Assembly: GCA_035079385.1 (NCBI GenBank)
Contig: JAVHKY010000082.1
Span: 310,001 to 374,000 of the forward strand
Source: Aspidiotus rigidus
Taxonomy: Eukaryota > Arthropoda > Insecta > Hemiptera > Diaspididae
Direction: 5' to 3'
Length of the DNA: 64,000 nucleotides
Shown: positions 22,132-34,228 of the stretch, one piece after another
How the letters are laid out: each line of letters starts with the position of its first letter
How positions within the stretch are numbered: the first letter of the stretch is position 1
Made by a program: the position numbers and the translations under genes
The notes under the pieces: model-generated
The model's input: only the letters and a program-made list of their open reading frames with translations
What the model was told of the DNA's origin: nothing
Database searches by the model: none

Positions 22132-24022
22132 TTACACATATTGTAGAAGAATAATACAGTCTTTTGCAAACACGATTGGGTCATGATTTCAATTATTCCA
22201 AAGTTTCTGTAATAGGAAATTGTTTTGAAGAAAATTATATACCGAAAAATGCGAAGCAACTGAAATTGTAAAATGAGTTGAGGAAACTGTCAACTTCAAA
22301 GCGGACAGCCATAAGCTTACGTTAATTGTATACGTATTACCCGATACTCGAGAAGCGTCATCGCGATGAAGAAATTATTTGAATTTTTCTTCCTGTTTCA
22401 CTTGAATTGATGGTCGTCTCAGTACCTCGTATTCTTCTATCTCGTTAGATTAGAATAGCTTGACACATATTCGTTTGAACTCCCGAAGATTACGCGCGAT
22501 GCTTCGAAACATCGCGAGTATAATTTAATTGTGTTTCTTCATTATAACGAGGGCAGTGCCAGTAAACACCCAATAAATTATAAAGGTAGTTGAAAATTAC
22601 TGAATAGCTAGGGAGATAGTCTTCAAGTCTTCAGTGCTGTGTAATTTTTTCAAAAGCATTTTTTAATGATTTTACTTACTGTCCCATTTTAGTGAATATT
22701 TACAGTATTGAGTACTCAACTTTTTCTATGTGCGCGCAGCCCTTTTGGAACGTAATTTCAGCATTTGAACCAGAACCGAAGATACCAAATTTCCAATCAT
22801 TTTTCGTGATAGGATCAAAATCGAAAAATGATCCTGTAACGCCTTCTCAAACTGATAAAATTCGATGAGTGAAAGTATACATCTGTTGCAAAGTAATCCG
22901 CGCGTTGGATCATTTTTCTATAAGTTATCAGAATCAGAGTCAATTTTTATTCATTTTTCTTTGCGTAGGCTGAGGGAGGTTCTCTTACCGTTTTATAGTA
23001 TAGTATAGGGTAGACTACTTCTACGACGACAACAATAGCGGGGCGGCGAAGTAGTTGGAATAAATTCTGCGGAAGGAAGCTCGCGGCTCATTATCAATAT
23101 GAGGGCGTGCGCTAGGCGCGAGACAAATACGATCAGTCGGGTTGATAAAATGTTGCCTAAAATATATATAATATTATACGCAGAGTGGGATACGATTGCA
23201 CTATACACGATATGAACTACGCTCATATAGCACAGTGGAGACTTGATGATGATGTACTATTATAAGGAGTATTTTATCACGTCTAAAGCTCTTCTCTGCC
23301 ACTTGTGGATTCGAACGGTTACGCGTTAAACCTAATAATGACACTATCTTTCCCTCTTTTCAAAATTACCATCGGAGAGCCATTCGATAGCTTTTAATGA
23401 AATCATTTTCGCACCCTCGAAAACTTCGCTTTCACCCTACATTCAGTTGGCGAAGATGAAAAACTACTCCGTGTGACGCGTTCTCGACAAAATTCGAATG
23501 TCTTTCAAATATTCATCGAAGCGATTTCCCTCGGCACCACCGCGCCCGCGTCAATGCAATAGCAGTGCGCTTAAATACGGTACGCGCAATAGCTTTTAAA
23601 TGATAATGAATACCAAGAGGGAGGAATCGAAGAGTACTTAATTCAATCCGAGTTTGATTTTAATTGTTTATCTAAACGTCGAACAGAAGGGAGTAAATTA
23701 CACGTGGGAATTTTCTCATTTTCCGCCATTCTTTCACGTAATGGGCATGGCAATGCGATACGTTGTACGATACACGCCACCGTTGCTTCTGCTATATACC
23801 CATATTGAATTATGGTGGAAACTTCTCCTTGTTTACGAATACAAATTTAATACAAACTGTCATGTGAGCCGAAAAAATAACGTACACCACACGAGAACGA
23901 AGAAAGCGATCAACTCCGGCGGCAGCCGCCATGCAGCGCGCAAGTTCAGAAATCGCTTTTTTCGTTCTCTAGTAGCGTAATATAGGCCTAATACTATTTC
24001 GACAGCTACAAACTTTAAAATA
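22132..24022. other. Spacer without recognisable genes or repeats
   Basis: A mixed-composition stretch with a few GC-richer patches (23040-23110, 23525-23590). Several short open frames show no family motifs. It could be host intron or intergenic DNA around the Iroquois locus; that is a guess. Confidence 0.4.
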
Positions 24023-24162
24023 TGTGACCTGCGATGAGAAAAGGATGCTCATTGTCCTTTGACAGAAACACCATTTCTCTCTGATTAGATGTCTAATCAG
24101 GGAGAAACGGTGTTCTTGCGCCAATACGGGCAATGAGCATCCTTTTCTCATCGCAGGTCACA
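24023..24162. mobile_element. 140-bp palindromic MITE, copy 2
   Basis: Same ends and same length as 16071-16210, with TA on both sides. The arms have begun to diverge (GACAGAAACACC against GGTGTTCTTGCGCC), so it is the older copy. Confidence 0.8.
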
Positions 24163-24406
24163 TATACCCAATTATATATACATCAATATATCGTGTCAGC
24201 CTTGCATGAAATAGTTATTTGTGCAACAAGGGAGAAAAATGAGCCATTTCTCATCGAGTGCAAAGTTAGCAACCCGAGCCGAAGGCAAGGGTTGATATTT
24301 GCACGGAGTTGAGAAATGCTTTTTCGACCGTGTTGCACATAACGTTTTTCTTTACGCGATGAAAAAGCGGAGTAGTGTTGTTACCCGCGGAAATTCATAT
24401 CTCACC

Positions 24407-24438
24407 AAGGGTAGATATGAAAATTCATATCTACCCTT
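24407..24438. repeat. 15-bp-stem palindrome with 2-nt loop
   Basis: AAGGGTAGATATGAA, AA, then TTCATATCTACCCTT. The half-site ATTCATATCT also occurs just upstream at 24392. Confidence 0.75.
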
Positions 24439-25100
24439 TGCACATGCGCAATACTGATTTTGACGCTACAACGACGCGCATTCACGGAGTGTCGCTTCGC
24501 CTATGAAACGAAGCGCTTTGTTCCCGTAAATCGAGCAGGATAAACGGCGTTATCGTATGTGCGTAAAGAAAATAGTATTTACCCACTGTATCGAGAAGAA
24601 AAGCTAAGAATACGAGTATACGTCACAGTATCTTATACTAGCTATAGCTGACGGGTACACTCACGGCCGTCTTCAATGAACATGCCGGAATACTGAAAAT
24701 TGACTATGTTGTTCAAGAGGGTGATATATTCACGTACGCTCTTATGGAAAACACCTCGAAAAACGAATACGTAATCGTGAATTTGCGAACATAGAATTCG
24801 ATTGGGGGAGGGGAAATGAATAAATCTAAAGGGTAAAGGATTCTCAATTTTTGAGCTCTATCTTGTAAAGATTGATGAACTACAAAGCGAGTCATAAACG
24901 TTTGAAAAAAAAAAAAAAAAGAGTCAGACAGACAGAGAACGAAAGTGCATTACAAATCGTTTCAACAGCTGGTATGTAGCTAAAATTGATTACATAGCAA
25001 AAGATATTGCCTTTTAATTACACTGCTACATGCTGCTATCAAATTACTCATCGTTGTTATACGTTACTGATAAAGAAACCAGGAACCCTTTTTAACAATA
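24439..25100. other. Non-coding spacer
   Basis: A poly-A tract at about 24905-24919 and no recognisable gene. Confidence 0.4.
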
Positions 25101-25178
25101 GAAGCGCTGCGTGGAAAAAGGGCCTTCGTCTAATGTATTTCTTATGGAAAGGAAGCCCTTTTTTCACGCAGTGCTTCA
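25101..25178. repeat. 78-bp hairpin repeat
   Basis: The arms GAAGCGCTGCGTGGAAAAAG and its near complement ending GCAGTGCTTC enclose 30 bp. A degenerate copy lies at 2735-2792. Confidence 0.65.
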
Positions 25179-25442
25179 ATAGAGAATACATTACAGTATC
25201 GCTAAGATCTTGTGTCCACAAATTTTACACATACATACAGGATGGGGCAAAATTATGTTACCAGTTGAACGAGACTTGGCGCTAAATTCGTTCTAGCGCA
25301 AAAACGCGAAATGTCAAGATGTATGTTTCAAATTACAAAATTTGTATCTTAATTTTAGATTTTATTTGTGCCCTTAGCTAACTTTCTAGGACTCTTCTGA
25401 GACGAGTTCTGGACCAAAACGTGCCGAAAATTGACTAATCTA

Positions 25443-25645
25443 ATATTATAAAGTAGAATGTTTGTCTGTCTGTCTGTCTGTCTGTATGTATGTATGTATG
25501 TATGTATGTATGTATGTCCATAACTTTCAAACGCCTTCACTTATTGACTTGGAATTTTTTTGAGAAAATTTTGTTTTATTTGGCTCAGGTTATTGAATAA
25601 ATTTTGACATTCTGACTCCATCAAAAAGGAGTATGGGGTGAAGAA
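25443..25645 (+). mobile_element. Family A, truncated 5' part (A4)
   Basis: ATAAAGTAGAATGTTTGTCT leads into (GTCT)n and (GTAT)n, then the family body (CAAACGCCTTCACTTATTGA and ATAAATTTTGACATTCTGAC) up to about 25645. The rest is missing. Confidence 0.6.
25459..25516 (+). repeat. (GTCT)n(GTAT)n microsatellite
   Basis: About five GTCT units then about eight GTAT units, at the 5' part of a family A copy. Its position there recalls the internal microsatellites of DINE-1-like elements. Confidence 0.85.
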
Positions 25646-26128
25646 TGTTGATATATAGTAATTTACATGTCTAAAAATGTAAATGTGAACACCAACGTCT
25701 GGTTTGTGAGAAATCTCAAATTGAAGCGTGAACTAATTTGAGGAAATTTGCAAATATTCGAGCTACTAATATTTTGTAGTACTAAACGTCAGGTAGTCGC
25801 TTCCGTCATCAAAAACGAAGGGTAACCTTTGATTATGTAGATTGTCAGTGTAGTTGTAGCATAGTAGTTTTATTCATTTTTTGGAAGATTTCCTCCTTCG
25901 TGTTGAGTTTCTCATGAATGAATGTTATGTAAGGATATGCTATAGTATTGCTGAGCAATCCTTCGCGTATAATCTTTCATGTTTCATTCTATTTCTTTTC
26001 TTTTAATTTTTTTTAAATTAATGAGCTAATAAGAGCCTGTCATTAGGGCTATAAGCTTGGTGTTGTTATTGAGTTCAGATGCGGGAGAGGGAATGAGAGC
26101 ATGAAAGGAACGTAAAATGAGGGATGAG

Positions 26129-26130
<2 letters not shown>

Positions 26131-26194
<64 letters not shown>
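26131..26194 (+). repeat. (GT)n microsatellite
   Basis: About 32 GT units. It marks the left border of the GGAGGTC-rich field; the next words are GTAAAGCGTACTTAGGGAGG. Confidence 0.9.
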
Positions 26195-26197
<3 letters not shown>

Positions 26198-27279
26198 TAA
26201 AGCGTACTTAGGGAGGTCAGAAACACGTCAAAAACCAGTCGAAGGGGGGTCGTTTTTTCAAGGGAGGTCATTGTCAATGACCTCCTTTCGTTTAGTGGCG
26301 AGAAACGGCTTCTACCCGTTGGAGAACCCCGGGAAAGCTTTCAGAATCATCGGTCAATGTTTTGACCTCCTTAGGCATATAAAGTCAGACAGGGACCCCC
26401 CAGTGTATATGCTTATGTTGTGTATAAAGATGTGTGAAACGTCTCCTGTCTCATTTTTCAGTTGAAGGGAGGACCTATCTTAACACGAACCTAAGGAGGT
26501 CTTTGCAATGTTGCCAGTTTGGCGCAGCTGATGGACATTCCTATATGGTGAGAGAAGAGACGCGGGTGCGCGTAGTAAAGTGCTACTGTTTGACTACGCG
26601 ATCTTGACTGACAGGGACTGCTATTTCTCATTGTTGTCGCTTGCCAAACGTGCACGGTATTAAGCCTATGGAATCGTTACATGATTTTTCTAACTTCATA
26701 TTTTCCCGTTGATACGTTCGTCCGATTGCATGTGTGCAATATTATTTTTGAAGTGCGATTTCTCCCTCATTCTCGGCAGTTTGTATTTTGTGATATTCGC
26801 ACCGTTCTGCTATTGTTTTGTAATCAATCTACGGCTCCAGTGTTTTTGATATTAGTGCGATTTCTTTGTCATTTCCTAACGCGACATTTGAACCATTTTG
26901 CCATTGTTCCGCGATCGTTCCAGAGCCCACTAAACACTATTTGCCAAACAATTCTTTTCGCCAAAAAAATCCTTTGATTTTTTAAAATCCTTTGATTTTT
27001 TTGAAAAACCACCACAAAAAACCTCAAACGTTTTATCCTTGTTCGCGAAACATCAACAAATAGGGTGTAGTTGGCTTAGTTTTTTCAATACTGGTGCAGT
27101 TTCTTCATTTTCAAGATACAGCCGGCCAGGCAAGAAGGAAGGTATATTGATGGTTACATGGAAAGATGGTCGAGAATACAAGGCAATAATATTATCTCAG
27201 AGTGGAAACAATAAAAATCCGCCGACTGTACCGGTACGTTTACTTTTTCAAAGTATTTAATTGCAATAGTTTTGCGAGT
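26195..27279. other. GGAGGTC-rich non-coding region, left part
   Basis: GGGAGGTCA or its complement recurs at about 26212, 26262, 26278 and 26365, partly as the palindrome GAGGTCATTGTCAATGACCTC (26263-26283). Between 26600 and 27279 no motif copies, genes or repeats were seen. Confidence 0.5.
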
Positions 27280-29345
27280 TATACCATTCTCACGACCTCC
27301 CTCGACACAGTTACAGTTTGAGAGACGACCTCCCTTGGCCGTACTTCTGTCTCATCATAATCTCTTTATGCAGCACAGAAGCTTGTGTAAGTAAGGAACT
27401 GCAAATATGCGCATCTTTACGAAATCAGCCGGAGGCAACACCACTCCCATATGCCTCCGGCTGATTTTGTTTGTTTACATCGAAAGATGCGCATACCTGC
27501 AGTTCCTTAGTGTAAGAATAGGTTTGTGAAATTAGGATAACGAAAGGAGGTCACTTCGCAAACCAATAATTAAACTCGTAGGTGTGTGAAGGGAGGTCAT
27601 GAAGTTGTGAAATCAGAGGAGAAATGTTTTTGAATAAAGAAGGTTGGGAGTAAAAGGAGAATAATGGTAAATTCTGAAAACACTCAAATCCAACTAACTT
27701 TTAAACAACTGTGATATTGAAAATCGTTTTGACCAAGGGAGGTCGTCTCTCAAACTATAACTGTGTTTAGGGAGGTTGTGAAAATGGAATGGTCGTCAAC
27801 CATAAATTAATAAGAAATAAAACAATTTTCAAAATCACAGTCGTTTAAAAGTTGATTGCATTTAAGTGTTTTCAAAATTTACCATTATCCTCCTGTTACT
27901 CCCAACCTTCTGTATTCAAAAACAATTCTTCCGCTAGTTTCATAACTTTATGACTTCCCTTTACACATCTACATTATTAGTTATTACCTCCTTTTGTTAT
28001 TCTAATTTCACAAGGTGGATAATGGTAAATTCTGAAAACACTCGAATCCAATTAACTTTTAAACAACTGTGTAATTGATAATTGTTTTGTTTCTTATTCA
28101 TGGTTGACAACCATTCCATTTTCACGACCTCCCTAGACACAGTTATAGTTTCACAGACGACCTCCCTTGGTCGTACTTCTTTCTCACAATAATCTTTTCT
28201 TGCAGCACGGAAGCTTGTGTAAGAATAGGTTTGTGAAATTAGGATAACGAAAGGAGGTCACTTCGCAAACCAATAATTATACTCGTAGGTGTGTGAAGGG
28301 AGGTCATGAAGTTGTGAAACCAGAGGAGAAATGTTTTTGAATACAGAAGGTTGGGAGTAAGAGGTGGATAATGGTAAATTCTGAAAACACTCGAATCCAA
28401 TTAACTTTTAAACAACTGTGTAATTGAAAATTGTTTTGTTTCTTATTCATGGTTGACAACCATTCCATTTTCACGACCTCCCTAGACACAGTTATAGTTT
28501 CACAGACGACCTCCCTTGGTCGTACTTCTTTCTCACAATAATCTTTTCTTGCAGCACGGAAGCTTGTGTAAGAATAGGTTTGTGAAATTAGGATAACGAA
28601 AGGAGGTCACTTCGCAAACCAATAATTATACTCGTAGGTGTGTGAAGGGAGGTCATGAAGTTGTGAAACCAGAGGAGAAATGTTTTTGAATACAGAAGGT
28701 TGGGAGTAAGAGGTGGATAATGGTAAATTCTGAAAACACTCGAATCCAATTAACTTTTAAACAACTGTGTAATTGAAAATTGTTTTGTTTCTTATTCATG
28801 GTTGACAACCATTCCATTTTCACGACCTCCCTAGACACAGTTATAGTTTCACAGACGACCTCCCTTGGTCGTACTTCTTTCTCATAATAATCTTTTCTTG
28901 CAGCACAGAAGCTTGTGTAAGAATAGGTTTGTGAAATTAGGATAACGAAAGGAGGTCACTTCGCAAACCAATAATTATACTCGTAGGTGTGTGAAGGGAG
29001 GTCATGAAGTTGTGAAACCAAAGGAGAAATGTTTTTGAATACAGAAGGTTGGGAGTAAGAGGTGGATAATGGTAAATTCTGAAAACACTCGAATCCAATT
29101 AACTTTTAAACAACTGTGTAATTGAAAATTGTTTTGTTTCTTATTCATGGTTGACAACCATTCCATTTTCACGACCTCCCTAGACAGTTATGGTTTCACA
29201 GACGACCTCCCTTGGTTGTATTTCTTTTCCATCATAATTTCTCGTCGCAGCTCATTAGCTTGTGTAAGAATAGTTCTGTGAAAGTCTCGAACTAATAATA
29301 TAGGTGGGTGAAGGAAGGTTATAAAGTTGTGAAACTAGAGGAAGA
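27280..29345 (+). repeat. 349-bp tandem array with one inverted unit
   Basis: Three nearly identical units (about 28013-28361, 28362-28710, 28711-29059) have a period of exactly 349 bp. A diverged partial unit follows to 29345. Before them lies one direct unit (27280-27730, enlarged by a 118-bp MITE) and one inverted unit (about 27730-28012). Each unit carries four GGAGGTC/GACCTCC words. Minus-strand frames of 61 codons repeat in step with the array but show no known motif. Confidence 0.85.
27392..27509. mobile_element. 118-bp MITE inside the tandem array, 7-bp duplication
   Basis: The terminal repeats TAAGGAACTGCA / TGCAGTTCCTTA and the inner arms TGCGCATCTTT and CAGCCGGAGGCA pair. GTGTAAG flanks both sides (27385-27391 and 27510-27516). 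The other array units have the empty site GCTTGTGTAAGAATAGG, which proves insertion. Confidence 0.8.
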
Positions 29346-30735
<1,390 letters not shown>

Positions 30736-31005
30736 CTACAATAACCAACATTAAAAGACGCTAGAGAATCGAGATGATCAAGAATGAATTAGAAGGGCGA
30801 GAGATGGTGAGGATGTGTGTATCTTATTGAGAAAACAATTCATTGAATAAATTGGAGTAATAGAGTTAAAGTTTAAGCAAAAAAACTTGATTGTAGGTAG
30901 AGGTGAAAAGTCGTGTGCTGCTTACGCGGATACGCAAGCATTTTTATACTTATTTCACTGACGATAAGACGCGATTCAAGAGATTCCTGTATTACTGATG
31001 CGTGT

Positions 31006-31056
31006 ATAATAATAATAATAATTATTATTATTATCATTATTATTATTATTATTATT
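31006..31056 (+). repeat. (AAT)n/(ATT)n microsatellite
   Basis: AATAATAAT switches to ATTATT in the middle, so the tract is partly self-complementary. It ends where the LINE fragment begins. Confidence 0.8.
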
Positions 31057-31331
31057 GTAAATAAATCCTGCTTCATCAGTTTCGGATTCAAATTGTCTAT
31101 TAAAAATCAAATTACACTCCAGATGCATGCTTCAGACTGTAGAACAATGGGCTGTGATTGCTCTGTACTCCAAAATAGAGATCATGCAAAATATCATGGC
31201 CTAACTCTGGATTCAAATTTAACTTGGGGGGGAAAATGTTATTGAATTGCAAAAAAAGCTCCGAAAATTAAATTATCTCTTTTACTACCTTCGTAGTTAC
31301 TTCAGCAGAACTCATCTCTTGAATATATATA

Positions 31332-32370
31332 TGTTACGCCGAATCCGTGAAATTGCCGATTTCATAAAATCAGCAACAAATTTTGCCGAATTCATGAAAT
31401 CGGGAACCGCTTGCTTAATTTATGAAATCGGCAACAAGTTCTTGATCTGAAGTACCTAGATGATAAACGTTGAGAATTTTTGCAAACCAATTTATATGAA
31501 CACATCTGAAGCAAATTAACGTTAATTAATCATTATAGGTAACATTTATTATTGTCCATGGTGAAATAATGATATGCGCAAATGAAATACCTTTTGAAGA
31601 GCAAATAATCAGAATAATATCTCCAATATTAAGAAAGTAGAAAATGATGATTGAAAAGATTCCAGTCATGAAATAAATTTTGCAGAACAAATAATCAGAA
31701 TAACATATGTTACGGATGGAAAAATTCAAAGAAAAAGTTGATCATCGTCATATCGAAGAAATGAATAATTTAATATTCGTCATCATCGAAGTCAAAGAGA
31801 AAAAAACAATCAACCCTCGTGATTTTGACATGTACGCCCCGGATGGCAGGCCGAATTGCATCCCAATCCCTGCTTGTGACAGGCACATCTTTTGGAGGTA
31901 CAATTTGTGCGACACGAGCACTTTCGGTAACCCTGACCAGTGCCCACTGAGTCCAGACGGACGAGCTCGCGCAAAGAATATATTATGATTACATCAAGGG
32001 TGAGTGTCGCTCCTGTGACGGATGCGTAACGGTGCCTGTACAGCAGCGAACGTGTTCCAAGAAGAATTCAAACGTAGGTATTACTTTCATGATTTCATTT
32101 TACGCGCATGAACTTGTTTAATTCTTCCCTCATAATTGCGATGATTCAGTTTCGTACCGGTAAGAAAAAAAAAGTTCGAAAAGAAAGGAATATTATACGT
32201 AGACTTACATTCAATTACAATATTTCAGTTGCTGATTTTATAAAATCAGCAGAATTTTTTGCCGATTTTATAAAATCAGCAAAATTAGCGTTTACATTGC
32301 CGATTTTATAAATTCGGCACAATTTCTGCCGATTTTGTAAACTCGGCAGTTTCACGGATTCGGCGTAACA
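31332..32370. mobile_element. Ginger-like DNA transposon, family 1 (deletion derivative)
   Basis: The terminal repeats begin TGTTACGCCGAATCCGTGAA and are mirrored at the right end. TATA stands on both sides (31328-31331, 32371-32374). Seven 22-bp palindromes with core ATTTYATRAAAT-like centres line the ends: 31354-31375, 31384-31405 and 31412-31433 on the left; 32230-32251, 32260-32281, 32298-32319 and 32327-32348 on the right. They are spaced 28-38 bp. The interior keeps only the last exon-like piece of a transposase (Cys-rich domain, minus strand). It is inserted in a LINE. Confidence 0.75.
31812..31926 (-). pseudogene. Cys-rich C-terminal domain of a Ginger/KRBA2-like transposase
   Basis: The minus strand reads KCSCRTNCTSKRCACHKQGL, then GCNSACHPGRTC and a stop after NHEG. 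The spacing C-x-C-x3-C-x4-RCxC-x6-CxxxCH-x4-C is the cysteine-rich tail found in KRBA2/SCAND3-type integrases and related Ginger transposons. The same tail occurs at 61995-62110. No integrase core is left in this copy. Role: probably DNA or zinc binding; the function is not established. Confidence 0.7.
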
Positions 32371-32936
32371 TATATATACTTCAACTTATGAATCAATGCT
32401 TTCTTTTAGGATCGTTCATTGGGGAGGGGCAGCCCTAAACCATCTAAAACCTCTATCAGTACTACAGAACTCGGTCCTAAAATATATATTAAAAAAGCCT
32501 AAGTTGACTGAAACGCTCCAGGTTTACCGTGAAGCGCAGAGACTGGAAACTGGCCAACTATACATTTATAGGTCACTGATGTTTGCCTATAAGCGCCGGG
32601 AGTTATTTAGATGGGAGGAAATGAGTCAATACGGCATCAGTACCAGAAGTAATACTCGAAAAAATAAATTAATGGTAACTCACAGATGGCTTAAAAAACA
32701 TCCTCGGAGCCAAGCGGTTATCACTGTTCCTACAATTTATAATAAATTTGCAATTAGCAGCCCTGATACCAGCTTTATGGAGACTAGGATAGGGGAATAC
32801 AAAAGAATGGCAAAGGAATTTGCAATGAAGGAAGGGTAAGTTGGGAGCTGACCTAATCGAACCCATGGTACATAGGACTGCTATCTCTATTGTTTATTTT
32901 CTGTGATATTTGATTTCCAATTTGAGCTAACTTGTA

Positions 32937-33982
32937 AGAAGAATTGAGTCTTCGAAGGTACGAGCCATCGTATTAAATGAAGGTTTTCACATAGGCACGT
33001 AACGAGCGAACTAAATTTAGTTTCAGAGGAATGAACTATTTAATTAAATAAAATGGTAAATTTTAGTCACGAAACAGAAAAAATAATAAAGTTGAAAAAA
33101 TTTTTTAGTCACGAAACAGAAATAAAGTTAGATAAAATGGTAAATTTGGAAAACAAGATACGAAAACCGAAAAATGAGTAAAATTTTGAGTAAAAGAGTA
33201 AAATTTTGAAATAACGACACCAAATATAAACTAAGAAATTATGAAAATATAAAAGTAAAATAATAAGAGTAAATTAAATCGGTCAGAAAATTCGAAAACA
33301 AATAGAATGGACTAGAAGAGGAGAGGTAAACTGAGAAAGGAAACTAAATTTTATATAACTACGACCGGTTTCGACCGTGGCGGGACGATCATCATCAGGA
33401 AGTGCTAGATTACAACTAAGAATAGAAACGAGTCATCCGTATCTATCATCAACTTTCATGTTGTGGATGGTGTAGTATCGAGAGAATTGAGATTGAGGAT
33501 GTGTCGAGTGATAGGAGATAGGAAGGTTGCACCGAGATCGTTTAGTACGTTGTTACCATTAATTTTTACCGCAGATATTGTTTCGGCTTCCTCCGCCCGG
33601 TTCATGAAATTTCCTTTCGGACAGGGAAGGATGAGTTCACCGGAAACTTTATCGAAATCGTGCTGATTCTCGATACAGTTTTAATTTACTCTTATTTTAC
33701 TTTTATATTTTCATAATTTCTTAGTTTATATTTGGTGTCGTTATTTCAAAATTTTACTCTTTTACTCAAAATTTTACTCATTTTTCGGTTTTCGTATCTT
33801 GTTTTCCAAATTTACCATTTTATCTAACTTTATTTCTGTTTCGTGACTAAAAAATTTTTTCAACTTTATTATTTTTTCTGTTTCGTGACTAAAATTTACC
33901 ATTTTATTTAATTAAATAGTTCATTCCTCTGAAACTAAATTTTGTTCGCTCGTTACGTGCCTATGTGAAAACCTTCATTAAA
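32937..33982. mobile_element. 1.05-kb foldback element with 15-bp target duplication
   Basis: Arms of about 300 bp (roughly 32976-33275 and 33678-33982) are close reverse complements, built of A/T-rich words such as AGTAAAATTTTGAGTAAAAG. TTGAGCTAACTTGTA flanks the insert at 32922-32936 and 33983-33997. The 400-bp loop carries a hammerhead-like motif at 33361-33399 and nothing coding. The arms and long duplication fit a retroelement with inverted terminal repeats (Penelope-like) better than a standard DNA transposon. Confidence 0.65.
33361..33399 (-). ncRNA. Hammerhead-ribozyme-like motif
   Basis: On the minus strand: CTGATGA (33392-33398), a 6-bp stem GATCGT/ACGGTC with a CCCGCC loop, GAAAC (33368-33372), then CGGTC. 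This is the order and spacing of the minimal hammerheads known from Penelope-like terminal repeats. One extra U lies between CTGATGA and the stem, and helix I is poorly paired. Activity is therefore uncertain. Confidence 0.5.
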
Positions 33983-33999
33983 TTGAGCTAACTTGTAGT

Positions 34000-34228
34000 T
34001 GCAAAATAGGGAGGTGGGGGAGGATGTAGTAGTATTGAGTATTAATTACATCAGAACTTTACTGTGTTTATATAAGTAAATAATTTTATAGTATGTAACC
34101 CCCCCGTTAGCGCAACATTGCGCATAGGGGTGGTAGCCATAGTGAATGAATATTTGGTGAAATCATGTATTGAAAGTTTATAATAAATGGCATTTTTTAA
34201 TTGAATTGAATTATTATTATCATTACTA
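34000..34228. other. Spacer before the R1-like LINE fragment
   Basis: Contains a C7 run and AATAAATGGCATTTTTTAATTG-type sequence that may be the 3' end of another retroelement. There are no coding motifs. Confidence 0.35.

Larger units (their letters stand above)
31060..32839 (+). pseudogene. LINE reverse transcriptase C-terminus, split by a DNA transposon
   Basis: The first part (31060-31331) reads KYHGLTLDSNLTW, the strand motif behind the RT catalytic site. After a frameshift in a run of seven G (31226-31232) it continues QKKLRKLNYLFYYLRSYF. The second part (32371-32839) continues with FRIVHWGGAALNHLKPL, LQNSVLKYILKKP and LYIYRSL, the usual C-terminal domain of CR1/Jockey-group ORF2 proteins. 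The 1039-bp element between them is the Ginger-like copy at 31332-32370. With one TATA copy counted once, the two parts stay in the same frame. The catalytic YADD and everything before it are missing. The frame ends with TAA at 32837-32839. Confidence 0.75.

Noticed and set aside
23654..23980. 108-codon plus-strand frame as a host gene
   Set aside because: No recognisable domain; its length is within chance expectation for this much sequence.
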